Counted from the stretch's first letter, positions 1 to 8,919 are shown. The stretch: DNA of 41,436 nucleotides from Opitutaceae bacterium (GCA_005792355.1 SXSC01000324.1:1-41436), one strand, 5' to 3'. Notes: generated by a model from the letters alone, not told the origin. Program-made: numbers and translations.

Positions 1-511
1 GATATATTCATATCTTCAATACACAGACTGGCAGGGAGCTGCGCTCCCCAGCACCCCTCCCTCGCTTTCACACTTGTCCTCCACCCTTATCTCATAACTA
101 ACTTTCACGTCCCAACTGTCTAATCAGAGGGGTCCACCTCACGCGGCCTGCCGGCTTGACTCAAGAATTTCTTTTTTCCCGATTGGCGTCGGTGTAATCG
201 ATGAACAAGCACCCAGACTGAAAATTACAACGATTCCAGCACCGAGGGAAAACGCGTTTCTAAAATCGGTGCGGAACTCTTTTCGTATGAGGATATGATG
301 GTTCATATGGTCACTGAAAACTGTCGCAGAAAAGAACCCTAAGCCAACAAACGATTATTCTTATACGTGAGCGGTATTTCCTGTTGCAAATCACGAGTTT
401 TTTGTGGCGGTAGGTGATTGTACGTACTTTCATGCAGTAGGCTCTACGCAGAGCAACCCGTCTTGGTGCCGGGCCGTGTCAGTTCCTATCTCGTTTCACC
501 ATTCCGCCCAC
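1..511. other. gene-free, AT-richer leader
   Basis: No open frame of credible coding character is visible on either strand. The tract is clearly richer in A+T than the rest of the window, which fits a regulatory leader or laterally acquired DNA. A small palindrome (arms GGGAGC and GCTCCC around TGC, 34-48, with flanking CTGG/CCAG complementarity) may end a gene lying upstream of the window. A TTGACT at 156-161 has no convincing -10 partner. Confidence 0.5.
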
Positions 512-2473
512 ATGGACTTTTTCGAAGCGCAGGCCCGCGCCAGGAAACGCACGTCGCGGCTCGTCGCGCTGTTTTCCCTGGCCGTTCTCGGCACGATTCT
601 CGCCGGCTACGTCGCCGCGCTTTTCTTCGTGCTCCACGTGGAGGACAACCGCCGCGAGACCGGCGACGATTTCGGCCTGCCTCCCGTCGAAGCCCGGGCC
701 CAGCGGTATTGGCGGCCGGGCCTGTTGGGGCCCATCGCGCTCGGCACGGTCGTGATCGTCGGGCTCGGATCGCTCTATAAATGGAACCAGTTCCGGGGCG
801 GCGGTGCCGCCGTGGCGGAAAGCGTGGGCGGCCGCCGCATCGAGCCAGGCACAGTGCAACCCCGCGAGCGGCAGCTCCTCAACGTCGTCGAGGAAATGGC
901 CATCGCCTCCGGCGTGCCCGTGCCGGCGGTATACCTCCTCGATGACGAGGCGGCCATCAACGCGTTTGCCGCCGGACTGACCTCGCACGACGCCGTGGTG
1001 GCCGTCACCCGCGGCACTCTCGAAAAATTGTCGCGCGATGAACTCCAGGGCGTCGTGGCCCACGAATTCAGCCACATCCTGAATGGCGACATGCGCCTCA
1101 ATGTGCGACTTTCATCGATCATTTTCGGCATCCTGCTGATCGGGCTGATCGGTCGGACGATCCTGCACGGCATCTTTCGATCGCGCCTGCGCGTCAGCGG
1201 AAATCGCAAGGGCCTCGGCCCCATCCTCGGCCTCGCAGCCATCGGCCTCGCCGTGATGATTGTCGGTTACGTGGGCTATTTCTTTGGGCGGCTGATCCAG
1301 TCGGCGGTCTCCCGGCAACGGGAATACCTCGCCGACGCCTCGGCGGTCCAGTTCACGCGGAATCCGACCGGGCTCACCGGTGCGCTCAAGAAGATTGGCG
1401 GCTACGCCCTTGGGTCGGCGATTAATTCCGACAAGGGCGCCGCCATCGGACACTTCTTCTTCGCACAAGGATTTCGATCCGCGTTCGACGGCCTGTGGGC
1501 GACGCACCCGCCGTTGGACGAACGGATTCGAGCCATCGATCCGCATTTCGACGGACAGCATTTCAAACCGCCGCAGATGGTCGACGTCGCGCAAGAGTCG
1601 TTCGTGTCCGCCGGCCTCGCGCCCGGACGGCCCCCCTCCCCGCCGCCCAGATTCCGACCCGCCGCCGCCACCACCGCTGTCGCCAACGTTGGCACCGTGT
1701 CTCCGGCTCAGCTCGCCAACGCCCAGCTCCTCCTCGCCTCCGTGCCGGCCACGTTGCGCGAGGCCGCGCGCACCGCCGAAACCGCGCCCGTCCTCGTGTT
1801 TGGCCTGCTGCTGGCGCCGGCCCCCGCCCTGCGCGCACGTCAGCGGGAAATCGTGGCGACCAAGTCCGGCGCCGACTCCCGGCAACGGCTCGCGGCGCTC
1901 GAACCGGCGCTTCTCGCCGTCCGCCCGGAGCACCGACTGCCGCTGCTGCACCTCGCGCTTCCCGTTCTGCGCGGCATCCCGGCCGACTCGCTCTCCGCCT
2001 TCCTCGATACTCTCGACGAACTGGTCCACGCCGACGCGCAAGTTTCCACGTACGAGTTTGCGCTGCAAAAGCTGCTCGTCCACGCGCTCGCCATCGGCCG
2101 GACGCCCGGTGCCGCGGTGGTGCAGTATCATTCCTTCCACGCCGTCGCCGACGAGATTTCCGTCGTCCTCTCCGTCCTCGCGCGCGCCGCGACTTCGGAT
2201 CCGGATAACGCGCAACACGCCTTTGCCGCCGGTGCCGGGCAACTCGTGTCGATCGAGTCGCGGCTCCAGTACCTCGACGAATCCATCGCAACCCTGGCGC
2301 GGATGGATGGTGCGCTGGACAAACTCGCCGCCGCAAGTTTTCCGATCAAGCAGCGGACGCTGACGGCCGCCGCGCACACGGTCGGTGCCGACGGCCAGAT
2401 CCTGATTACGGAGGCCGAGTTGCTGCGCGCAATCGCCGCCGCGCTCGACTGCCCGATGCCAGCGCTGGCCTGA
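512..2473 (+). CDS. membrane M48-family zinc metallopeptidase with long C-terminal extension
   Basis: A 653-residue HtpX/Ste24-like integral membrane zinc endopeptidase, probably involved in membrane protein quality control. The zinc motif HEFSH lies at residues 184-188 and the third ligand is probably E271 in REYLAD. Hydrophobic segments at about 17-42, 69-90, 197-220 and 232-258 look membrane spanning, the usual M48B arrangement. After about residue 300 comes a Pro/Ala-rich linker and a ~300-residue helical, Ala/Leu-rich region of unknown role, so it is about twice the length of HtpX. Long M48 proteins of this kind often sit beside a LemA gene; none is visible here. The ATG at 512 was chosen because the frame extends back to a GTG at 404 only through AT-rich DNA with no family resemblance. 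It is followed by a hairpin repeat. Confidence 0.85.
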   Translation: MDFFEAQARARKRTSRLVALFSLAVLGTILAGYVAALFFVLHVEDNRRETGDDFGLPPVEARAQRYWRPGLLGPIALGTVVIVGLGSLYKWNQFRGGGAAVAESVGGRRIEPGTVQPRERQLLNVVEEMAIASGVPVPAVYLLDDEAAINAFAAGLTSHDAVVAVTRGTLEKLSRDELQGVVAHEFSHILNGDMRLNVRLSSIIFGILLIGLIGRTILHGIFRSRLRVSGNRKGLGPILGLAAIGLAVMIVGYVGYFFGRLIQSAVSRQREYLADASAVQFTRNPTGLTGALKKIGGYALGSAINSDKGAAIGHFFFAQGFRSAFDGLWATHPPLDERIRAIDPHFDGQHFKPPQMVDVAQESFVSAGLAPGRPPSPPPRFRPAAATTAVANVGTVSPAQLANAQLLLASVPATLREAARTAETAPVLVFGLLLAPAPALRARQREIVATKSGADSRQRLAALEPALLAVRPEHRLPLLHLALPVLRGIPADSLSAFLDTLDELVHADAQVSTYEFALQKLLVHALAIGRTPGAAVVQYHSFHAVADEISVVLSVLARAATSDPDNAQHAFAAGAGQLVSIESRLQYLDESIATLARMDGALDKLAAASFPIKQRTLTAAAHTVGADGQILITEAELLRAIAAALDCPMPALA

Positions 2474-2493
2474 GCCGACGATGCAATGAGCGG

Positions 2494-2519
2494 TGGAGCC
2501 CGTTGCAAGCAATGGGCGG
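2494..2519. repeat. hairpin repeat, variant of the AGCCCG family
   Basis: Arms GCCCGTTG (2498-2505) and CAATGGGC (2510-2517) pair with one G-T wobble around CAAG. On the minus strand the end reads AACGGGCTCCAC, matching the tail of the hairpins at 21205-21232 and 30572-30599. It lies 20 bp after the peptidase stop codon and may act as a terminator. The rest of the 390-bp spacer to the next gene shows nothing recognisable. Confidence 0.45.
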
Positions 2520-2863
2520 ATTTGAGAACAATTCATAAAAGGGTCATGCTTTACCTTTTACCAATGCACTCGGGATGACCTCCTTCCATGCTGGCGGGCA
2601 GCGCACGGCGCATCGCGTGGAAAATGCCGTGCCCGCTTTTGTGCACCGCGCAAGACGCGGCGGGCCCGCTTCCACCATTCGTTGAGTCCGGAAATTTGAG
2701 CACTGCCGGCAATCTCCCGCGCAAAGGCATTGCCACGCGCGGCGTCAGCCGTTTGCTCATTATCAACCCCTCTCCAATCTGGATATTTCGGCGAAACCGC
2801 TCTCGACGGCCGACGTCTTGGCGGGAGTTGTCCGGCCCACCCACTTCAACGAAATTGCCCCCC

Positions 2864-4336
2864 ATGCCCACCCCCGACGAATCGTTCCATTCGCCTGCAT
2901 TTCACGATCACCACCACCAAACGTGTCAGGGCATCTCGACCGACCTCGCGGACTACTTCCTGACCCGCGGCCAGTTTCTCAACCGCATGGGCATGGGTCT
3001 CGGCGCGCTTTCACTCGCCGGCCTGCTCGATCCGCGCGATTTGGCCGCCGCCCCGGCCAAGGCGAAACCCGCCAGCGGTCCCCTCACCCCGCGCCCGGCT
3101 CACTTCCCCGGCAAGGCCAGGTCCGTCATTCACATTTTCGCCCAGGGCGCGCCGTCGCACCTCGACACCTGGGATCCCAAACCGACCCTCGCCCGGATGA
3201 ACGGCAAGACCATCGGCAACGACGGCGTCGCGATGGGTTCACCGTTCACCTTCGCCAAGTCCGGCCAGAGCGGCCTCGAGATCAGCAGCCTCTTCGCCAA
3301 GACCGCCGCGCATGCCGACGACCTCGCAGTCATCCGCTCGATGTGGACGGACATTCCCGCCCATGAGGTCGCCACGGTGTTCATGAACACCGGCTCGCTG
3401 CGCATCGCCAAACCCAGCCTGGGTTCCTGGCTCGTCTATGGTCTCGGCACGGTAAACCAGAATCTCCCCGGCTTTATCGCGCTCCGCGGCAGCGGCCTTC
3501 CGCCCGGCGGCGCCGCGAACTACCAGGCGGCGTTTCTGCCCGGCGTTTACCAGGGCACCAGCATCAACACGCAGGCGCCCTCCGTGCCGCAGATGATTCA
3601 GAACATCCGCAACACCTACGTCTCGAAGAACGAACAGCGCCGGCAGCTCGATTTCGTTCATCAGCTGAACGAGATCCACGCCAAGAACCTCCAGCGCGAT
3701 GCCGCCCTCGAGACGCGCCTCGAAAGCTACGAGATCGCGTTTCGCATGCAGGCCGAGTCCCTCGATGCCTTCGACATCAACAAGGAGTCGGACGACACGC
3801 GCGCGGCCTATGGATCGAGCGAACAGGGCAAACAGCTGCTCATCGCGCGCCGCCTCGTCGAACGCGGCGTGCGCGTCGTGCAGGTGTGGCACACTGGTTG
3901 GGATCATCACCAGGATCTGGAGACGCGCATCCGGCAGAAGACCGGTGAAATCGACCAGCCGCTCGCCGCCCTCCTCCACGATCTCAAGCAGCGTGGCCTG
4001 CTCGATTCGACGCTGGTCGTCTGGGGCGGCGAGTTCGGCCGCAAACCGACGCGCGACCGCAACAGCAACGACGCCGACAAGGCCGGCCGCGATCACAACG
4101 CCAAGGCCTTCTCGGTCGTGCTCGCCGGCGGCGGCATCAAGGGCGGCACCGTGCACGGCGCGACCGACGAATTCGGCCTGGCCGCGATCCACGACAAGGT
4201 TCATCCACACGATCTCCACGCGACGATTCTCCACTGCCTGGGCCTTGATCACACCAAGCTCACGTATCGGTTCAACGGTCGCGATTTTCGTCTGACCGAT
4301 GTGGCGGGCAATGTCGTGAAACCAATCCTCGCGTAA
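2864..4336 (+). CDS. DUF1501 family exported protein
   Basis: A 490-residue DUF1501 (sulfatase/alkaline-phosphatase-fold) protein of the type abundant in Planctomycetes and Verrucomicrobia; its biochemical role is unknown. The N-terminus carries an export-like segment, TRGQFLNRMGMG at 34-45 followed by a hydrophobic stretch. Most relatives have a twin-arginine motif here; this one reads TRG, so the Tat signal appears damaged or altered. Family landmarks are AQGAPSHLDTWDPKP, a WHTGWDHH motif, GGEFGRKP, GRDHNAKAF and LAGGGIKGG near the C-terminus. An in-frame ATG at 2588 would add 92 residues without family character, so 2864 was preferred. The stop lies 6 bp before the cytochrome/DUF1553 gene, so the two are almost surely cotranscribed. 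Pairing with DUF1549/DUF1553 is a known arrangement, though the DUF1553 gene commonly comes first. Confidence 0.9.
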   Translation: MPTPDESFHSPAFHDHHHQTCQGISTDLADYFLTRGQFLNRMGMGLGALSLAGLLDPRDLAAAPAKAKPASGPLTPRPAHFPGKARSVIHIFAQGAPSHLDTWDPKPTLARMNGKTIGNDGVAMGSPFTFAKSGQSGLEISSLFAKTAAHADDLAVIRSMWTDIPAHEVATVFMNTGSLRIAKPSLGSWLVYGLGTVNQNLPGFIALRGSGLPPGGAANYQAAFLPGVYQGTSINTQAPSVPQMIQNIRNTYVSKNEQRRQLDFVHQLNEIHAKNLQRDAALETRLESYEIAFRMQAESLDAFDINKESDDTRAAYGSSEQGKQLLIARRLVERGVRVVQVWHTGWDHHQDLETRIRQKTGEIDQPLAALLHDLKQRGLLDSTLVVWGGEFGRKPTRDRNSNDADKAGRDHNAKAFSVVLAGGGIKGGTVHGATDEFGLAAIHDKVHPHDLHATILHCLGLDHTKLTYRFNGRDFRLTDVAGNVVKPILA

Positions 4337-4342
4337 CCCGCC

Positions 4343-6922
4343 ATGCGTCCCCTTCAGCACTTACCCCGGATGGGAGCGAGCCTGCTCGCGACCCTCGCGT
4401 TTCTCGCCACGCTCCGCGCCGCCGACCTGCCCGCCGGCCATCCCCCCGCCAAACCCATCGCGCCGGCCGATCTCCAGTTTTTTGAAGCGAAAATCCGCCC
4501 GCTGCTGATCGACAGGTGCTACAAGTGCCACAGCAAGGAGGCCGACAAGGTCAAGGGCGGACTGCTCCTCGAGACCCGCGAGGCGCTCCTCCAGGGCGGT
4601 AACACCGGCGCGGCCATCGTCCCCGGCAAGCCCGACGAATCGTTGCTCATTCAGGCCGTCCGCTACAAGGACGAGGATCTGCAGATGCCGCCCAAGGGCG
4701 AGAAACTCAGCGACCAGCAAATCGCCGATCTCACCGAGTGGGTCCGGCGCGGCGCACCCGATCCCCGTTCCAGCGTCGCCCAGGGCAGCTCCCTCGCCTA
4801 CAGCGGCGTGGGCAGGAACCACTGGGCGTTCAAGCCCGTCAAGAAGCCCGCGGTGCCCGCGGTACAAAACGCCGCCTGGCTCAAGAACCCGGTGGATAAT
4901 TTTGTCCTCGCGAAGCTCGAAGCCGGTGGCATGGCGCCCAACTCGCCCGCCGAAAAAACGGTCCTCATCCGCCGCATCTACTTCGACTTGATCGGCCTGC
5001 CGCCGCACCCGGTCGACGTCCAGGCCTTCGTGAAGGACACCTCGCCCGACGCCTTCGCGAAAGTCGTCGATCGCCTCCTTGCCTCCCGGCAATACGGCGA
5101 GCACTGGGCGCGCTACTGGCTCGATGTCGCCCGGTATTCCGACACCAAGGGCGACGCCAAGGGCACGGAGGACAATCGCTTCCCCCACGCCTGGACCTAT
5201 CGCGACTGGGTCATCGATGCGTTCAACGCCGACCTTCCCTACAACCAGTTCGTCCTCGCCCAACTCGCCGGCGATGTCCTGCAACGCGTGCGGGAACGGC
5301 AGCCCAAAGCCAAGGCCGACCCCACCACGGACAACCGCTGGCCGCTCGCCGCGATGGGTTTCCTGACTCTCGGCAACCAGTTCAACGGACGGCGCGACGA
5401 CATCATCGGCGACCAGATTGACGTCACCACCAAGGCGTTCCTCGGCCTCACCGTGTCGTGCGCCCGCTGCCACGATCACAAGTTTGATCCGATTCCGACC
5501 AAGGACTACTATTCGCTCTACGGCGTGTTCGCCAACAGCGTCGTCCCCACGTCGCTCCCGACCCTCCAGGCCAAGGTGCCCCAGACTGCCGACTACCTCG
5601 AATACCTGGAAAAATCGGCCGCCCTTCAGAAGCGGGAGACGGAACTCAAAGCCCAGCGCGAAGAATTCCAACGCGCGGTTCGCGGCACCAAGGGGAAAAG
5701 CAAGGACAAGGCGGTCGCCGCCAGGATCGATCCGAAGGCGCGGCAGCAGATGCAGCGCACGGAACGCGAACTGCATCGTGACATCGCCACGCTTGAGGCG
5801 CAGCACCCCGGCGCGCCCGCGCGCGGGAACGCGATCGCCGATGTACCGCGCTCGCGCGACTATGAGGTGCTCCTCCGGGGCGAAGCCGCGAACAAGGGTG
5901 ATCGCGTGCCGCGGCGTTTTCTCGAAATCCTCTCGCCGGATCCGAAGAAACGCCCCGAGTGGCACGAGGGCTCCGGTCGCTTTCAGCTCGCCCAGGCCAT
6001 CGCCGACCCCAAAAACCCGCTGACCGCCCGCGTGCTCGTAAACCGGATATGGCAGCAACACTGGGGCGCCGGCTTCGTCGCCACGCCCGACGACCTCGGC
6101 AACATGTCGTCGACTCCGACGCACCCCGAGCTGCTCGACTGGCTCGCGGCCACCTTCGTCGAGCAACAGTGGTCAATCAAGGCACTCCACCGCCTGATCG
6201 TCCTGAGTGCGGCCTACCAACAGAGCAGCCTCAACAACCCGTCCTATGCCGTGCTGGATCCCAACAACCAGCTTCTCTGGCGCTACAATCTTCGCCGGAT
6301 GGATTTTGAGGAGCTGCACGATTCCCTCCTCGCCATCACCGGCGAGCTCGACCGGACCCACGGCGGAAAACCCGTCGCGATCAGCAGCGACGGTTTCGCC
6401 AAACGCCGCGCGGTCTATACGCTGATTGATCGCACGAACCCGCCCGAACTGCTCACCCAGTTCGACTTCCCCAGCCCCGACGTCGCCTCGGGCCGTCGCT
6501 ACGAGACGCTGGTGCCCCAGCAGGCGCTGTTCCTCATGAACAGCCCCATGGTCATCGAAACCGCGCGCAAGCTCGTCGACCGTCCCGCGTTTGCCGAAGT
6601 CAAGTCCGACGAGGAGCGCGTGACGTTGCTCTACCTCGCCATCTTCCAGCGCTGGCCCACACAACCGGAGGTCGCTCTCGGTCTCCGCTACGTGAAGGCC
6701 AATCCCGCCGGCACCGAAGTGAAGCTCCTCGCCGACCTGCCCCCGGAAAAACTCTCCGCCCGCGATGCCCGCATCGCCGCCAAGAAAGCCATGAACCCGA
6801 AGCAGCAGGGCCGGTTCAACACCCAGATTGGTGGCGTCTACGACAACCTCACTCCGCTTGATGCGTGGACGAAGCTGGCCCACGCCCTCTTCCAGTCCAA
6901 CGAGGCGATGTTCTTCAATTAG
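4343..6922 (+). CDS. planctomycete-type cytochrome c / DUF1549 / DUF1553 protein
   Basis: An 859-residue exported protein with a signal peptide (hydrophobic ~12-24, Ala-rich cleavage region ~26). An N-terminal PSCyt1 domain has the haem motif CYKCH (C59, C62, H63) and a distal Met in QMPPKGEK. DUF1549 follows at about 165-390, with a second CxxCH (C373, C376, H377) in SCARCHDHKFDP, and DUF1553 occupies about 540-800. A charged, probably coiled-coil stretch at ~420-500 links the last two. The role is unknown; the covalent haem suggests periplasmic electron transfer or redox enzymology together with the DUF1501 partner 6 bp upstream. The length is normal for the family. Confidence 0.93.
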   Translation: MRPLQHLPRMGASLLATLAFLATLRAADLPAGHPPAKPIAPADLQFFEAKIRPLLIDRCYKCHSKEADKVKGGLLLETREALLQGGNTGAAIVPGKPDESLLIQAVRYKDEDLQMPPKGEKLSDQQIADLTEWVRRGAPDPRSSVAQGSSLAYSGVGRNHWAFKPVKKPAVPAVQNAAWLKNPVDNFVLAKLEAGGMAPNSPAEKTVLIRRIYFDLIGLPPHPVDVQAFVKDTSPDAFAKVVDRLLASRQYGEHWARYWLDVARYSDTKGDAKGTEDNRFPHAWTYRDWVIDAFNADLPYNQFVLAQLAGDVLQRVRERQPKAKADPTTDNRWPLAAMGFLTLGNQFNGRRDDIIGDQIDVTTKAFLGLTVSCARCHDHKFDPIPTKDYYSLYGVFANSVVPTSLPTLQAKVPQTADYLEYLEKSAALQKRETELKAQREEFQRAVRGTKGKSKDKAVAARIDPKARQQMQRTERELHRDIATLEAQHPGAPARGNAIADVPRSRDYEVLLRGEAANKGDRVPRRFLEILSPDPKKRPEWHEGSGRFQLAQAIADPKNPLTARVLVNRIWQQHWGAGFVATPDDLGNMSSTPTHPELLDWLAATFVEQQWSIKALHRLIVLSAAYQQSSLNNPSYAVLDPNNQLLWRYNLRRMDFEELHDSLLAITGELDRTHGGKPVAISSDGFAKRRAVYTLIDRTNPPELLTQFDFPSPDVASGRRYETLVPQQALFLMNSPMVIETARKLVDRPAFAEVKSDEERVTLLYLAIFQRWPTQPEVALGLRYVKANPAGTEVKLLADLPPEKLSARDARIAAKKAMNPKQQGRFNTQIGGVYDNLTPLDAWTKLAHALFQSNEAMFFN

Positions 6923-6951
6923 GATTTGGCCGCGCCGCAGCCAACGGCAGT

Positions 6952-6969
6952 GCGGGTGCCCCCACCCGC
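6952..6969. repeat. GCGGGTG hairpin repeat, copy 1
   Basis: A perfect 7-bp stem (GCGGGTG / CACCCGC) with a CCCC loop, 30 bp after the DUF1553 stop. Near-identical hairpins follow ruvB (20817-20836) and pyk (35234-35251), each just after a gene end. Confidence 0.65.
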
Positions 6970-7078
6970 CGCCGGCGCTTAGCCGCAACCGCAACGAGCG
7001 GCCGCAAACGTGTGCGAGCGAAAAAATGTCGCGCGAACCCGGGAGGCGCATCTGCACGCTGAGGGTCCCAGGTGGATT

Positions 7079-7153
7079 TTCGGAGGGCGCCGCTTTGTCG
7101 GCGCCGTTTCTTCAGATCGAGGCGGCGGCTGCGACGACGCGCAGCCCTCCGAA
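7079..7153. terminator. nested stem-loop, possible terminator
   Basis: An outer 10-bp inverted repeat (TTCGGAGGGC 7079-7088, GCCCTCCGAA 7144-7153) encloses a second hairpin of GGCGCCG / CGGCGCC around CTTTGT (7086-7105) followed by GTTTCTT. It could end the DUF1501/DUF1553 transcript. The surrounding 6970-7207 shows no gene; a further short hairpin lies near 7161-7182. Confidence 0.4.
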
Positions 7154-7207
7154 GTAAACATCCCCGTCGCAAGCGGCGGGGCATTTGCCGGAGACTGCAG
7201 GAGACAA

Positions 7208-7267
7208 GCGGGTTTACCCCGCGATTTCTCGTCCTGCCAATCTTTCGTGGCGTAAAGCCGCTCCTAC
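7208..7267. repeat. double REP-like palindrome, copy 1
   Basis: Two short imperfect palindromes about 25 bp apart: GCGGGTTTACCCCGC, then GTGGCGTAAAGCCGC followed by TCCTAC. The reverse complement matches the element at 30974-31044 in both arms and in spacing. No transposase of the RAYT type is in the window. From 7268 to 7465 there is no other recognisable feature. Confidence 0.7.
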
Positions 7268-7465
7268 TTCCAACCAAGCCGAAGCAAGCTTCGGGGTATG
7301 CGACCCGGAGAGAATCAAAGGTGAACTGGGCCGATCGGTCTCACTGCCGATCGAACGTCGCGCCGCGCTACCGGAAACCCGTTCGCTGCCGCATGCTCCG
7401 CAAGCCATCAGAACGTGCGCCCCACCCAGACTTGCTCCGGGAGCGTCGCTGCGCAGCCTGACCTC

Positions 7466-7876
7466 GTGCCTCCCGCTCAAAAACTCGCGCAACTAGTCGC
7501 CGAGCTCGAGCCGTTCGACGACCCGCAGGAACGGCTCGCGTTCATCGTCGACCGCGCGAAACGCATCCCTCCCCTGCCTGCCGGCGATCGCCTCGATGCC
7601 CATCGCGTCCCCGGCTGCGTGTCCATCGTGTGGCTCATCGGCGCAATGCGCGACGGACGCTGCGAGTTTCGCTCCGACGCCGATTCCCCCGTCGTGCGCG
7701 GACTCCTGGCGCTGCTCTGCGAGTTCTTCAGCGGCCTTTCACCCGCCGAAATCGCCGCCAGCGCGGTCGATCCCCTCGCAGCCGTGGGTGTGATCCAGCA
7801 TCTGTCCCCGACCCGCCGCCACGGCCTCGCCTCCGCCCGCGCCGCGATCCGGGACTTCGCCCAGACCGCCAACTGA
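7466..7876 (+). CDS. sufE: SufE/CsdE-family sulfur acceptor protein
   Basis: A 136-residue SufE-fold protein. In the family, the acceptor cysteine takes persulfide sulfur from a cysteine desulfurase and passes it on for Fe-S cluster or thio-modification work; here it is C51 in VPGCVSIVW. The N-terminal helix and the EPFDDPQERLAFIVD segment are typical, and the length matches known SufE/CsdE (about 140). GTG at 7466 gives this natural length; an upstream in-frame GTG at 7415 adds 17 residues with no family character. No cysteine desulfurase is visible in the window, but tcdA lies 2 kb downstream. In E. coli the csdA-csdE pair is next to the tcdA (csdL) gene, so this could be CsdE-like rather than SufE. 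Confidence 0.85.
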   Translation: MPPAQKLAQLVAELEPFDDPQERLAFIVDRAKRIPPLPAGDRLDAHRVPGCVSIVWLIGAMRDGRCEFRSDADSPVVRGLLALLCEFFSGLSPAEIAASAVDPLAAVGVIQHLSPTRRHGLASARAAIRDFAQTAN

Positions 7877-7897
7877 ATTATCCGGCGTTGTCCACCC

Positions 7898-8842
7898 GTG
7901 TACTACGACGCGCACAATCACCTGCAGGACGAGTGGCTCCAGCCGCATCTCGCACGCATCGCGGCCGACTGCGCGGCCGCCGGCCTCGCGGGCGCCGTCG
8001 TCAACGGCACCTGCGAGGCCGACTGGCCGGCCGTCACCTCCCTCGCCTCGCGTTTCCTTTTCGTCCGGCCGAGCTACGGCCTGCACCCGTGGGACGTCGG
8101 CAACGCCACCCCGTGCTGGCGCGAGACACTCCAGCGCACCCTCGACGCAAAACCCGGCGCCGCCGTCGGCGAGATCGGCCTCGACCGCTGGATCCTCGAC
8201 CGCGCGCGCCCCGACGATCCGCGCCTCGCCGGCCTGCGTCGCGCCCCGCTCGACGAACAACTCGCCGCCTTCACCTGGCAGCTGACCCTCGCCGCCGAGC
8301 GCAACCTGCCCGTGACAATTCATTGCCTCGAAGCCTGGGGTGCCCTCGTTGGCGCCCTGCGCCAGACCCCGCTCCCTCCGCGCGGCTTCCTTCTCCATGC
8401 CTACTCCGGCTCCGCCGAACTCGCCCGCGAATTCGCCGCCCTCGGCGCCTATTTTTCCTTCAACGGCAATTTCCTGGCCCGATCATCTTGTCATCTAATG
8501 GATGACAAGACGTCTCCGGCCGCCGTCGCTGCCGGTTCCGCGGAGCCTGACCAGGTGCGGGCCACAACCCGCGCCCGGCGCCACGCGGAGGTCTTCGCGA
8601 CGCTTCCGCTCGATCGCCTGCTCGTGGAAACCGACGCTCCCGCGATGCCACTGCCCGCGACACGGCGGACCCATGCGTTGCCGCCGCTCGCCGACGGCAC
8701 CGAGCTCAACCATCCGGCCAATATCAACGCCGCCTACGCCGGTCTCGCGGAGATCCGACAGATCTCAGTCGCGTCGTTGGCCGGAAGGGTGGAAGAGAAC
8801 TTTCACCGGCTCTTCAGTCCGCTTAGCCAACGATTCAGTTGA
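7898..8842 (+). CDS. TatD-family metal-dependent hydrolase with in-frame repeat insertion
   Basis: A 314-residue TIM-barrel hydrolase of the TatD family (metal-dependent DNase-type fold). Visible ligands are DAHNH at residues 4-8, E in GEIGLD, H in TIHCLEAW, H in LLHAYSG and D in LLVETDAP. It begins with GTG 21 bp after sufE, so the two are probably cotranscribed. The family is usually near 260 residues. Here about 30 residues (roughly 193-222) separate the FSFNGNFLA strand from the RHAEVFATLPLDRLL helix, which relatives join directly. The insertion begins with a palindromic repeat (8486-8510) that also occurs in a non-coding spacer at 30353. All catalytic residues are kept, so the protein is probably active with the insert as a surface loop. 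Confidence 0.88.
   Translation: MYYDAHNHLQDEWLQPHLARIAADCAAAGLAGAVVNGTCEADWPAVTSLASRFLFVRPSYGLHPWDVGNATPCWRETLQRTLDAKPGAAVGEIGLDRWILDRARPDDPRLAGLRRAPLDEQLAAFTWQLTLAAERNLPVTIHCLEAWGALVGALRQTPLPPRGFLLHAYSGSAELAREFAALGAYFSFNGNFLARSSCHLMDDKTSPAAVAAGSAEPDQVRATTRARRHAEVFATLPLDRLLVETDAPAMPLPATRRTHALPPLADGTELNHPANINAAYAGLAEIRQISVASLAGRVEENFHRLFSPLSQRFS
8486..8510. repeat. palindromic repeat inside the TatD-family gene
   Basis: Stem TCTTGTCATC / GATGACAAGA (10 bp, perfect) around the loop TAATG. It is translated in frame as SCHLMDDKT (residues 197-205). The same core occurs inverted at 30353-30373. Confidence 0.75.
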
Positions 8843-8849
8843 GAGGAAG

Positions 8850-8919
8850 GGGAGTGGCTTGTCCACGCCCGCAAGTTCAAACGTGGCGGGAAACTGGCGA
8901 GCGTGGACAAGCCACGCCC
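8850..8919. repeat. long inverted repeat after the TatD-family gene
   Basis: Arms of about 19 bp, containing GTGGCTTGTCCACGC (8854-8868) and its complement GCGTGGACAAGCCAC (8901-8915), flank a 32-bp loop. It sits just after the stop codon and may terminate or stabilise the transcript. A weaker half-copy (GTGGTTGGTCCGCGCCCGC) follows the alcohol dehydrogenase gene near 13508. Confidence 0.65.

Noticed and set aside
1112..2536. Long minus-strand open frame opposite the M48 gene
   Set aside because: A GC-bias shadow: Arg/Gly-rich, no domain, fully covered by a recognised gene.
4361..6166. 601-codon minus-strand open frame under the DUF1553 gene
   Set aside because: No family resemblance, low-complexity composition typical of antisense frames in GC-rich DNA.
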